NCBI GenBank assembly: GCA_005408345.1
Contig: SEMN01000135.1
Coordinates: forward strand, 868,001 to 932,000
Direction of reading: 5' to 3'
DNA length: 64,000 nt
Source: Macquaria australasica
Taxonomy: Eukaryota > Chordata > Actinopteri > Centrarchiformes > Percichthyidae
Both the position numbers and the translations under genes were made by a program. Each line of letters begins with the position of its first letter. Position 1 is the first letter of the stretch. Below are positions 10,661 to 21,112 of this stretch, piece after piece. The notes under the pieces are model-generated. The model was not told the DNA's origin, did no database searches, and saw only the letters and a program-made list of their open reading frames with translations.

Positions 10661-11762
10661 ACTCCGTCTCAGACGGAGGTCAGGAAGGTGTCATGTTTTC
10701 CCGGAGCAGAAGAGGTGGGCAGCCTTGCACCTGCTCTCACATTTTCTCAGTAACTGTCCCCTTTTCCATTTATTTTCTTATTTTATTTAATTTAATTTTT
10801 TTGTCCTCAGTATTATTGGAATGCTCTGGTAGTGCTGTCCATGCAACATCCATACATACAAGGACGAAGTTATTACACAGCTGCACAAAACACATGTATT
10901 TTGTGCATCAGTGGTGTTATTAAAGGGTGGAGGTCGCTTTATCCTCTCATGTCCCAGACATGCTTTTTATTTGTCTGGTTATATTGAATTTTCCAATATT
11001 AAAGTTGGTATTGACGTCTAAATTCTCCTCTCAGGAATACAAATGTATACTCTTTGATGGTAACATTACTTTTAAGACATTCTTTTCTGTTCCCACTCTC
11101 CCTACTAAGCCTCTTTCTCCTCACGACTCTGCTCAGAAAAAAAAAAAAAATAGCAGCAAAGAAAGTGCAAGGGAATATTTGTTATGTCATGTGTGCGGAG
11201 GAGGGGGACAGCTTCCCTGATCACGAACCTCCTTGTACCGGTGACAAAGGAGACGAAAAGTGCCTCCATATTCAGGCGGATGGCTGGACCTATTGCCTTT
11301 TTGTCCTGTGACAGATACACTCCACATGTGTCACAGCTGCAGACCCGTCACCTCGCCGGAGTGGAGAAGATGAGATAGGGAGAAGGAACAGGGAAGAGGA
11401 AGGCAACAAGGGCGCTACGGCAGACAACGCTGTCAGCCTGTTTATCACCACACATTGAAATAGACATCGGCCGCCCGTCTTGCTGTCTCTTCCCCGCAAA
11501 CCTCTATTGTTTCTGGAGGAGGTAGATGTCTAGGACCTGCCTTGCTAAGTGCTTATAGAACACCACTCACTGTCACTGCAAAGTGCCTCAGCTGCAGCAG
11601 TAACATAGTGATTTTATGTGGCTGCAGCGGGCCTCCATATCATAGAAACTACAGTGGTTAAGCTTCACTTGCTTCCATGCTACTGTCATTTTCCAGAAAA
11701 CTGCAAGTTGGTGAAACTCCAAATAAAGGGCTCCTCAAACTTTTGAGTTTCTGAAAGGAATA
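10661..11762. other. Unique sequence, no gene seen
   Basis: There is a poly-A run at 11138-11150 and a T-rich patch at 10760-10803. The frames of up to 108 codons lack domains. Confidence 0.4.
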
Positions 11763-12164
11763 GTTTGACATTTTGGGAATTACGTTTATTCGCTTTCTTG
11801 CCAAGAGTTAGATGAAATGATCGATAGCACCAAGCTGTCAATTAGCATAGCTTAGCATAGCTTAGCTTAGCTTAGCGTAGAGACTGGAAATAGGGGGAAA
11901 CAGATAGCCTGGCTCTGTCCAAAGGTCAAGAAATTACTCAGCACATAACCACCAGTAAAAACGCAACTTGCTGTTTTTACATTTCAGTTTTTGTATCGAT
12001 TAAACAAACAAGATAGAAGATTTTGCTAGCTTAGCACAAAGCCAGGCTAGCTTTTCCCCCCTGCTGCAGCCTTATATTTACTGCATAGACATGAGAGTGG
12101 TATCGACCTTCTCATCAAACTCTCAGCAAGAAAGTAAAAAGCATATTCCCAAAATGTTGAACTG
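11763..12164 (+). mobile_element. Palindromic MITE with long terminal inverted repeats (full length)
   Basis: The left end GTTTGACATTTTGGGAAT...TTCGCTTTCTTGCCAAGAGTTAGATGA is repeated in inverted form at the right end (TCATCAAACTCTCAGCAAGAAAG...ATTCCCAAAATGTTGAACTG), giving inverted repeats of about 70 bp. Inside lie the TTAGC tandem patch (about 11843-11878), 'agactggaaatagggggaaacag' and 'gcctggctctgtccaaagg', diagnostic of a very common percomorph MITE. There is no coding capacity. I could not define a target-site duplication. A truncated reverse copy lies at 54061-54267. Confidence 0.85.
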
Positions 12165-13125
12165 TAATTTGGACGTCAGTTTGGTTTGGCTAATCCCGTG
12201 TGCAACCTCCAACCTGCTAAAAAAAAACAACCTAAGAGCTCTGCATAATTTGAATCAAATAAAATGTTCCCTCCTGTACTTTTTAAACATTAGCTGTTTT
12301 GATTTCAATGTGAGGATTTTTCTCTCTCAAACAAATGTCTTGGGAGCATACCTGTGTCTAAAAAAAAAAAAAAAAATCTGAAAAAGAAGAGGGCTGGATG
12401 CCAAATTTGAAGTAGAGAACTGTCTAAAAGGTCAGTTATTGAACCAAGTCGAGGTTGTTTCGTGTTGTGTGTGGATTCAGCCTCCTCTGTTTCATCTCAA
12501 GCCCTCTTTGGCTGTAGCTTCTAACCACTCTCCTCACTGGTCCTCACATATCTTATTGCTGACACAATGAAGCATTTGAAAAGCTCTTGATGTCTGTGAT
12601 GATTCAAAGAACGGTTCAAACTTCCCCTCTGACCTGCTCGGACTTAACGGGCTGAAACAACACCTAGTTGGCCCTGATTGGGGGATTTTGTCTCTCAATT
12701 CTTGTACTGTGTACCCAAATTATAGATTCAGTAGATACTGTACATTAAGATCTAAGCTTCTTTGCCTTTAAGTTGAACTTGGACATATCCCATCTATCTA
12801 GACGCAGGAAATCACCCTCAAATGGTTAATCATTTAAGTATTTATTCCAAACTCTTTTATATTGTTACAGCGTATGTAGGATCCAGTCTTAAAAGGTGTT
12901 GTTTTTTTTTGCATATACCTAAACTCTTTAAACATAACACAATTCATTTAACATGTGTGGTATTGTTCCTTTTGCCAGAGTGGGCGCCTCTTTATAATGC
13001 AGCTACAGATAAAGGGCTTCATTCCAAAAGGCACAGATGATTACACTTTTAATAAAAACATTTTTAAAACTTGTGCTGTGTAGGTGTCAATCTCTTTTTT
13101 TTTTTTCCAGTCTGCGCTGTTAAAA
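12165..13125. other. AT-rich unique sequence, no gene seen
   Basis: There is a poly-A run at 12361-12376 and a poly-T run at 12901-12910. No repeat family or exon is recognised. Confidence 0.4.
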
Positions 13126-13790
13126 TGTGGCTGCGTGTTTAAATGAAAGCGAGCCTCAATAATGCACAGGGATCATGTAACAGTTCGTACCCCCACTTCT
13201 CTAATCACATGCAAGTCAGGGATTGAATCTTATCAAAGCCTTCCCTCTAGTGTCGCCCTTTTCGCCTTTGATTCAGAATAAGAATCAAGAGTAGTAGCCT
13301 GTTTAAAAAATAAAAAAAAAGAAAGATGTAAAGTTGAGTAAATCTTTTTCAACTTGGAAATTAAAGGTGAAGGAATGAAATTTAAGGGAGCAAAGGACGT
13401 CGAGCAGGCTTACATACCAAAAAGGCCTCCATTCCAAGCAGTGAATGCAACTCTGCCCTGAGTTTTTCGCGGAAAATGCCTGTTAATTCTACTTGAATTG
13501 AATAGATTGGACTGCAGGTTAATTGGACTGTTGGCTGCTTGGAGGGTTTCCATCCAAAAATTTGAAATAACCTCCCACCCAGTCCAAACACGCATGAATG
13601 TCGTGTATAAACCAGGCATTTGCTGGAATGGAGGAGGTGCAGTTGGGGCACCCGGTGGGCTATCTCTGCTATGCGAGGAGCATTCGGGCTAGTGTCAGGG
13701 TCAAGGTATTTTTAACCGCGCATGCATACACACAAACCGCACCGCCATGTGCCACCTGCTGGACCCTGTCAGCTGTTGAATAACTGAAGG
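13126..13790. other. Candidate conserved noncoding element block
   Basis: High-complexity, repeat-free DNA (e.g. GAGCCTCAATAATGCACAGGG near 13151; TTGAATTGAATAGATTGGACTG near 13493). Overlapping frames on both strands (89 codons reverse at 13382-13651, 64 forward at 13498-13692) have no domains. The texture resembles a CNE cluster. Unverified. Confidence 0.28.
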
Positions 13791-16700
13791 GGTGAGGGGG
13801 GAGGGAGAGGAGAGGCCAAGGTATGTTTCATGTGTCCTTTATATTGTTGTTTCTCTTTTTATACCGCCGCCAAGTCTCTTGGGTATTGAAAACCGTCCTG
13901 CTGTTCATCCAGGAAAAGAAATGTAACGACCGCTGCATTTTACACCAAAATAAATTCAGATATAACTAGAAAAAAATACCTGCAATTTGCAGAGAAGGAG
14001 CCGAGGTTGCTTGTTTATTCCACCCAAGAGAGCCAGAGGTGGTGGTAGATCAATACTTGGCAGGTATTGATGGTGCTATAGTGGTTATTTGTTCTTGAAC
14101 CCTTTGGCTGTAGACATTCCTCCAATAGGTGAAGCCATGGTGGGAGTCTCTCAATATTCTCTCCCCATTCTGGTCACAGCTGCTCTCATAAACCGAGGTT
14201 CATATTGCAGCAGCTGGGCCCACCTCTACACAAGACTAATTGTAACACGATTATACCCTCTGCTCCGGAGCCAATTTATGAAGCCACAGGAAGACCAGTA
14301 ATGAATTTCCAAATATTTAAGTGAAGTTTTTGAAATGTTGATTTGATTTGTGCCGCATCGACTCTGTTCAAGGGCTTTTTTTTTTCTTCTCAGCTCTCCT
14401 TTAAAGCTTTGCACATTTCAAGGTGGATTTCAAGTTTAGGACATCTCGCTGCACAAAGTACGTTTTACCCCACACCTCGGTGATAGAAAGGATGCAATCT
14501 GAGCTGTCTTGCACTCTTGTCCTTGTGGCTTTTATGACAATTGGACTGCCAGAGCACCAAGGACTGAGAGAAAACAAGCCTTGTAGCAACAACACAGGCG
14601 AGAGCACACTAAAAACACACACCAAGGTTACAGAGACTCAGGACACAAAGCACTAACTACAGTGTGTGTGTGTCCATGTGTGTCTGTACTCGTGATTATC
14701 CGCTCTTAATGATCTGCAGCAACTTTGGCCATTGTGAAGGGGCCAGGCAGGCCGACACTTGAAAGTTTCTTTCGTTGCTCAGCAACCACACAGATTGTAC
14801 AGTAAACAAGGGTAAGGAGGATTTGTGTGTTTGTGTGTGCCAGTCCGCTTTTAACTTTTCACTGAGCGCTCACGCATCGGACATGACAAGCCATTTTGAA
14901 ATCCACTCCACGCTCTAATTTTGGACGAGGTGTGGAGTTGAGGGTAAGACCGCTGCATGGGCCTCCTGATAAACAATATGGGGCCAATATGGGGCTCTCG
15001 TTAAAGAGATTAGGTCCAACCTAAATCTACCTTTTGAGTATCAAACAGTCTTTGAAATAGAAAGGTGTTGTAAAGAAGTTTGTAGTTTCTTTGCTCATAG
15101 AGATCTGGGTTTGTGGTCAGGTTGAATTCAGTCAGTTGCTGGAGAAAAAGAAGTATCAAAACATCCATTTGTACTTTTAAAAACCACTCCTGCAGCATAA
15201 GGCACCTCTCTGTTGTCCATCCAAGTGCTCAATATGTTACAAACTGTCAGATTTGCCAAATATAGCCTCTTTGTTGGCTGTATTCTCTTCAAAGTTCCGC
15301 CAGAAGTAGCGTTTTTAGTGTATATTGGCGAAACTATGATTTTCACGTCTACAGGGGAAGAGTGTTTAAATTCAAAAGATAGATTTTGGACAGAATACCT
15401 CTAAATATCAGGTAAGGGACAATCACTCTTACCCAATTATGCTAGAATGGATTTGATGCAATTTGTATGTATTCTATAACTTATAGATTGAAATATGTTT
15501 AAGTTCACTACAATGAAAGCGGCAGGTGAGGTATTTTACTTACATCCATTAAATGAGCAAGGCTACCATAAGCTCACTGTTCATCATGCCTTCGGGTAGA
15601 ACTCAGACACATAAAAAGGGCATTTAAAAAATATATTCAGACAATATAAAATATCCCAAAACCAACACATCCCCTAAGTATCTCTAAGAACACTAAGGAT
15701 ACTTAGTTTTTCAGGGTATCCCCATTAAGGATATTAAACCAGTGCAACATGAAATACCAGCTATAATCAGCTTAGGGCCAAAAATAATGTTATCACCATT
15801 CAAAAGCCTGTACCACTCAAACCTTGATAGAGAGAGTACACACATGCTTTGATGATGTGCCAGCCAACCTTGGCATGGCAACCGTGGACAAACGTCACAT
15901 ATGAAAAGAGGCTCCTCTCTAGTCAGCACCATCCAGACTGATGGGATGTGACAAGGACAAACATAATGCGGCTGTTTCATTGTCTCTGATCGTCTATTGT
16001 TTTAGTCTATTACAGATATCAAGTCTGGCAGGGATCGGATTGTGTTCCCGGCACCTGCGTCCCATCAAAAACAAACACAGGGGCTGGTTTGATTTGCTGG
16101 ATGATTTCCAATCCAGCTGTTGTTCTGGAGGCTTGTGGGAGGGATGGTGATGAAAGGGTTGACAGTTAGAGCCATCGCTTTTGCAGCTCTGGTCTTTCAT
16201 ATTTCTTGCAGGGGGACAAATGAGCCTGAAATAGCAGTTTCTGTCCATAAAATCTACGGATGAATTGACTTTAGAAAGACTAGAATTATTTGTAAGACCG
16301 CATTTTTCACCCATTGATTGTTAGTTTAATGTAGACCCTTTTAACAGGCTATTTTGTGAATGCATGATACACCAAATTTCTAACACTAATAAGATTGTTT
16401 CAACTTATTTCCAGCAGCTGGAAACTAATGACAGATCTTATCAAAGGGGATTGTGTGGTTTTTTTGTTATCTTTTCCCATCGTCCGTCCCTCAATAAAAT
16501 GGTCTTTATATGATATTGTTTCTTGATGGAGCGGTTTGTGTGGGGTTGGCCTTTTTTCCCTGCCTCTGGCTTTATGGAGCCAACATTTTCTATTGCTTCA
16601 GGCTGTTTACTTGGCTTTTTTATTTTTTTTATTTATTTTTTTTCTATCAAAAGCCCCTCCATTTTACTCATCCAAAGCATTCTTGTAAGATTTCCAGCAA

Positions 16701-16919
16701 CAGACTCCCACCTATTATAGGCAAATTTCAAATCATAGGCTGTCCATAGGCTGTGCTTAGTTAGTTAAAGTGAACTAGGTGAAGTGAAAAACAGAGCTGT
16801 TGGATTGTCAGGGGCATTTTGTACCTCTTCATTTTGAATTTTATGATCATTTATTGAACTTATAAGGACTTCTGTGTTATGCTGCTGAATGCAGAGCCAT
16901 CTCCATGTCTGCCTTCAGC
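13791..16919. other. Unique sequence, no gene supported
   Basis: No recognised transposon is present. About 15000-15410 has the look of a degenerate interspersed repeat (e.g. 'ttgttggctgtattctcttcaaagttccgc'), but no second copy in the window supports this. A CAG|GTAAGG word at 15411 lacks a strong upstream pyrimidine tract. Poly-T/AT-rich patch at 16612-16645. The 106-codon reverse frame at 15994-16314 has no domain. Confidence 0.4.
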
Positions 16920-17496
16920 TGTGGTGTCGCGGCAGATCTGCTGAGAAGTTTAAGTGTGTCATGTTTATTTGTTGTCAAGTTATTCACATAGTCTTGTTTG
17001 GCACTTCCTGTTTTATTGTGTAGTTTCCTTTTGTGTCTGTTCCTGACTCCCTTCCCTTGTGTTTTCCCACCGTGTTGATTGTCTGCCCCGCCCCGGATTG
17101 GTTTCACCTGTGCTCCCTCACCTTTTGTATATAGAGTCCTCGTCTCCCCTTGTCCTGTGCCAGTTCGTCTTGTTCAGTTTGTATGTCAGTCGGTCCAAGC
17201 GAGCCAGCGTACCCCCATGCCTCAAGCTACTGTCAGGTTTTGTGTTTTTCGTTGTACTTTGGTGTTCCTCCTTTCTGGAGCGTTTTGAGTTTGTACTTTG
17301 TATAGTTACCTCTGCAAGAGTGATTTTTTGTTGTACTTTGTATTATCCTCCTTGTGAGCGGTTTTAGTTGTACTTTGTCTTAGATTGAAAGCGTCTTTTG
17401 TTGTTCTTGTTTTTTCAGTAAAGAGTTTAAGTTTTGAAACTGCTGAGTAGTGAGTCGTGCATTTGAGTCCTGCTTCCTGTGCCACAGTTCGTAACA
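16920..17496 (+). mobile_element. Solo LTR of a Gypsy-type retrotransposon
   Basis: A 577-bp unit begins TGTGGTGTCGC and ends GTTCGTAACA (TG...CA rule). It is flanked by a perfect 5-bp target duplication, TCAGC at 16915-16919 and 17497-17501. Inside are a TATA-like TATATAG at 17128-17134 (U3) and a polyadenylation-type AGTAAA at 17417-17422, followed by GAGTCCTGCTTCCTG. That arrangement is as in fish Gypsy LTRs I remember. Neither a primer-binding site nor internal coding DNA follows, so it is a solo LTR left by recombination. Four degenerate units of about 39 bp, marked by TTGTACTTTG at 17252, 17291, 17331 and 17368, lie in its 3' half. Confidence 0.85.
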
Positions 17497-19535
17497 TCAG
17501 CTTCTAGTTGTATAATTCAAATTACTGGAAGCCTTTTTTTTGACTTACAGTAGTAACCTATCATTATTTCCAAATGCAATGTGCATGTCATTAGCTACTG
17601 TAACTACATTATTTAGTGTTATAGATTACATTAAAAATATACCTGTTCAGGACTGGAGGATCCACCCTGTGGGAGCCAACGTGCTAGTATATCAGAGTTT
17701 AAAGTGACAGTAGTGGCTCTGTCTTGCTCTCCAGTCAATTTTGCATTACATAGCGTTATGTTCGCCAAACTCATCGATTGTTCCTCATCCCCAAAGTCCG
17801 TTCTCTTGTAAAAGTGAAGCATACTGTTTGCAAATACAAACAATAAAGCATAAACCACTGTGGTAGATGGTCACACACCACCCAATGGTTAAATTAGACC
17901 AAATAACTAGGACTAGAGCTAAGCAGCACCACCCTGCAATACACAAGCAATGCTGAGTTTGCCAGAATAGAAAACTCAGAGAGGAGGTGGTGGTGGGGGG
18001 ACAACAACACACAATTAATCAGTCATATTAAGTATATTTATATTCATGGAACAACCTTGACCTCAGTGTTTAATATAGTATTCTGAACCACAGCCATTAT
18101 CACCCACGTTATAATATCATTCAGAAGGGACCTTCCTCATTTAAATCACAAAACTCAGGTCAACTGGTCCATGAATCTCATTGCGGAGTCCTGCTTCACC
18201 TGCAGAGTACAGAGTGGACACACCAAACAACTTAAAAGATTTATTGCTTGATGATTTCCCCCCTTCGCATGTATATTCCACCATGTCAGCACAGTATAGA
18301 CTCTGCTGCTGTTATCGGCATGGGCATAGACATAGATGTATTTCCCCGTTACCTCTCTCCTCACTATTGTTAGACATTTTTATGCAATATTGATTGTCAT
18401 TGAAAGTGGCATTCAGGCCTATAGTAGGCCAATATGAATTTTCCTTGAAAGCATATCTTGGTCAATATGTTTTTCTTTTGCAGCCTTATTTATCCCTATA
18501 GGAGTTGGGGACACCACACTATTGCTCTTTACAGTAATCTAATGATTTTCCTCCTTGCGGTCGAAGTCGCAGCGAGACTGTCCGGCTCTTTTTGAAATGA
18601 GTGCACATCCCTAATGCCCGTTGTCTATTGCTATTGTCTTTGCTTGCTACGCCGCGCGTGTGTGTGAGATTGTGTCTTTGTGGCTGTGTGTATGTGTGCA
18701 TGTTTCCGCTGATCAGGTGAGGACAGGGATCGATTGATCGGGTCATGCTTTTACAGAGTACTTACCTGTATATACCACATTGTGTATGTTTCCTCAGTGG
18801 CAAACAGCTTAATCCTTTCAGCGTGTTTTGCATCTTGATCAGAGACAACAAAAGCAGGAGATAAGAAACACACGTTGGGAGGTGTTAGCTTTTTTTAAGC
18901 ACGTAGGTGTTCATGCCTTGTGCTTTTGTCTGAGAAAAGTCACTGGGGCATGCTGCTATTTGTGTTATTTGTTTTTTCAGCTCTTGTGTGTGTGTGTGAG
19001 AGCCGAGGTGGGTCACGCCGGGAGGACAGGCGCCGGCTCATTTTTTATCCCTCTCCTGCGTGCCTCAGTCAGGAGAAGCTTTGTCACCAGCTATCTGCCT
19101 GCCAGCGCTGGGTATTGTTATTCCAAAGTACAGGCCAGTTAACATTTCTCTTGTCACTGCTACATCTCTCCCACAACACACTAGAACAAAAAAAAAAAAA
19201 AAAGCTGAAGAGAGAAGAACATACCCCTTGCTCACTCCTGTGCCCTTTCTCTGTCTATCTTTGTCCCTCACTGACTCTTTCTCTTCATCCCTTTGCACAA
19301 CGAGGAATAAATGTCCCCTTTTTATCTTGTTCTACATGTTACCTGCTTAATAAAACACTGGCTGATGCACTTGTGAAACATTGATGCTCCGTCTTAGCTT
19401 TCTTGGTTGTAACTCTGAGCACCACCCTCCATGAGAGGTAATGATAATACAGAGAAACGTTTCATGTTTGGCTGAATCTGATGGCAAAAGAGTTGCAGAT
19501 TTAGCGTCGTGACAGGCAGGTGTTTTTAGTCAGTC
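17497..19535. other. Unique sequence, no gene supported
   Basis: Nothing is firmly recognised. TG-rich patches lie at 18657-18705 and 18985-19000, and a poly-A run at 19189-19203. Frames of up to 154 codons (18920-19384) run through pyrimidine-rich and poly-A DNA and are not credible genes. Confidence 0.4.
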
Positions 19536-20040
19536 ATGTTTTTCTGGGCTCAGCGTGTACCGTTCTGCCCCCCGCTGCGAGTCTCCTGCAGTGCCGAATG
19601 CAAAGACGCTCATATCAGCCCGGCTCCGCTGAGATACCTGATAAATACCTGTATTCATAAGCAAACCTGGTATTTACAAATAGAATTTGCAGCAATGATG
19701 AATGCCATTGATGGGCTGGATTTGTACTGAGTGATTAGGCCATTACCTCGTGGCAATTAGCTTTAACACTTGGACACTATGGAAGCTGTGGGTGTTTGCC
19801 AGATGCGAGCGTCCCCTTGGAACTTTTTGAGTTGATGACAGGGCTTTCTGTGCCCATATTCCTGAGATTTATTTACCCTGTGAGGCGCTGGCAGGCTCAA
19901 TCGCCATGCAGTAAAGTATTTTATGCCGTACGCTGTTCGATTGGGAGCAGCTCGTAACTCAGGCAGTCTATCAAATCAACGGGTAGCGTGTTGAGCGCTG
20001 ATTTAGGATGGTAATTAGAGATGTTAATTGTTTTCATTAC
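19536..20040. other. Candidate conserved noncoding element block
   Basis: This is a long repeat-free stretch of balanced composition with embedded homeodomain-type words (GTGGCAATTAGCTTTAACAC near 19751, GGTAATTAGAGATGTTAATTG near 20009). GC-rich unique spacers such as CGTACGCTGTTCGATTGGG lie between them. By texture it is one of the better CNE candidates here. No alignment was possible. Confidence 0.35.
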
Positions 20041-20043
20041 TCA

Positions 20044-20063
20044 GGGCAGGGGCAGGGGGAGGG
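20044..20063 (+). other. Canonical G-quadruplex motif
   Basis: Four G runs (20044-20046, 20049-20052, 20055-20059, 20061-20063) are separated by one- or two-nucleotide loops. Short-loop quadruplexes are the most stable class. It directly follows the CNE-like block ending at about 20040. Confidence 0.85.
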
Positions 20064-20935
20064 AAGCTCCAAAGAGAAGGGGGAATAGGCACTTCTGGGG
20101 CTGATCGGGAGGTTTCATCACTCGGAGGGACGCAGAATGACCTCCCCATCGCATACAGATGGTATGTCCAATCTCACGTGACGTCCATGTGACCTCCATT
20201 GACAGAGAAGCTGCTGAATCTTTGACCTGTGAATGACCTTTGTGTAGCTGGCATAGAACCAAGAAGGTTACGCTTTGATGTATTGGCTTCTGTTAAATTA
20301 TTAGCTCTGAGGTTGAATATGATTTGCAGCAGAAGGAGGAGGAACATTAATGAATAGTTAGGCACGAGCATGGTATATGGCCACTGACACTTTCCTCTAC
20401 CCATTTAAACATTATTTATGAAGGCACATGGAAACACAATTAAATTACAAGCTGAATACCATGAAGTTCTGAACTGCTGTTAAAGGTTGAATATTCTGTC
20501 TGGAATTGTTCAGCCACAACTGTGCTGTAAATATGTTTAAATGATGGATAAATGGAATGAACTGCAGTGAATAGGTATCGATTTGTACTCAGTAGGGGCC
20601 GCTGTGCTTCGATAGAATGGGAGCATGCACTTTTAGTGTCATCTATGGTCTATTCAGATGTTAAAACCTGAAGAGGTTCGTTTCAAAATGAGGCTTCATT
20701 TGAAAAGCATGACCACTCGTACACACGAGTGTCACCACAAAATTGATTCAAATGATTTTACCTTGTAAAATGTTACTGAATAACAAGTCCTTGGATGCCT
20801 TGATAGCACTTTAATTAACTGAATACTGTTTTTAGACGTACTGAATGATGAGTTTCAGGGACTTTTATTTCTTGTTTGTTTTTCTTTCAAAATAGCAGGA
20901 GTCACATGCCACATTATGTATTTCATTATGTTATT
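20064..20935. other. Unique sequence, no gene seen
   Basis: A perfect 7-bp stem with a 4-nt loop (CACTCGT/ACGAGTG) lies at 20713-20730. Otherwise nothing is recognised. Confidence 0.4.
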
Positions 20936-21112
20936 TGGAGACTCCAAATTGCCCATAGCGGTGAATGTGGGTGTGAATTGTTGTCTATCAAGATGTTTTA
21001 GCCCCATGATTGACTGGCAACCTGTGTAGGCTATACCCTCTTTCCCAATGCATGCAGGGATAAGTTCAAGCCCTGCAACCCTGCAAAGGATTAATGGATA
21101 GACCAGACAATA
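20936..21112 (+). mobile_element. 3' body of a tRNA-derived teleost SINE (5' truncated)
   Basis: Diagnostic blocks appear in order: 'gactccaaattgcccata', 'ggtgaatgtgggtgtgaattgttgtct', 'gactggcaacctgtgtaggctataccc' and a degenerate 'ggattaatggata' tail. This is the body that follows the tRNA head of the SINE family seen at 34137-34273. The tRNA-related head with A and B boxes is absent, consistent with 5' truncation. Confidence 0.7.

Noticed and set aside
17059..17367. 102-codon frame
   Set aside because: Lies entirely within the solo LTR, which is noncoding.
16957..17496. LTR starting at TGTCATG (16957)
   Set aside because: That start gives no target duplication. Starting at 16920 gives an exact TCAGC duplication, so 16920 was chosen.
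18920..19384. 154-codon open frame
   Set aside because: Runs through a TG patch, a poly-A run (Lys run) and C/T-rich DNA. Composition artefact.
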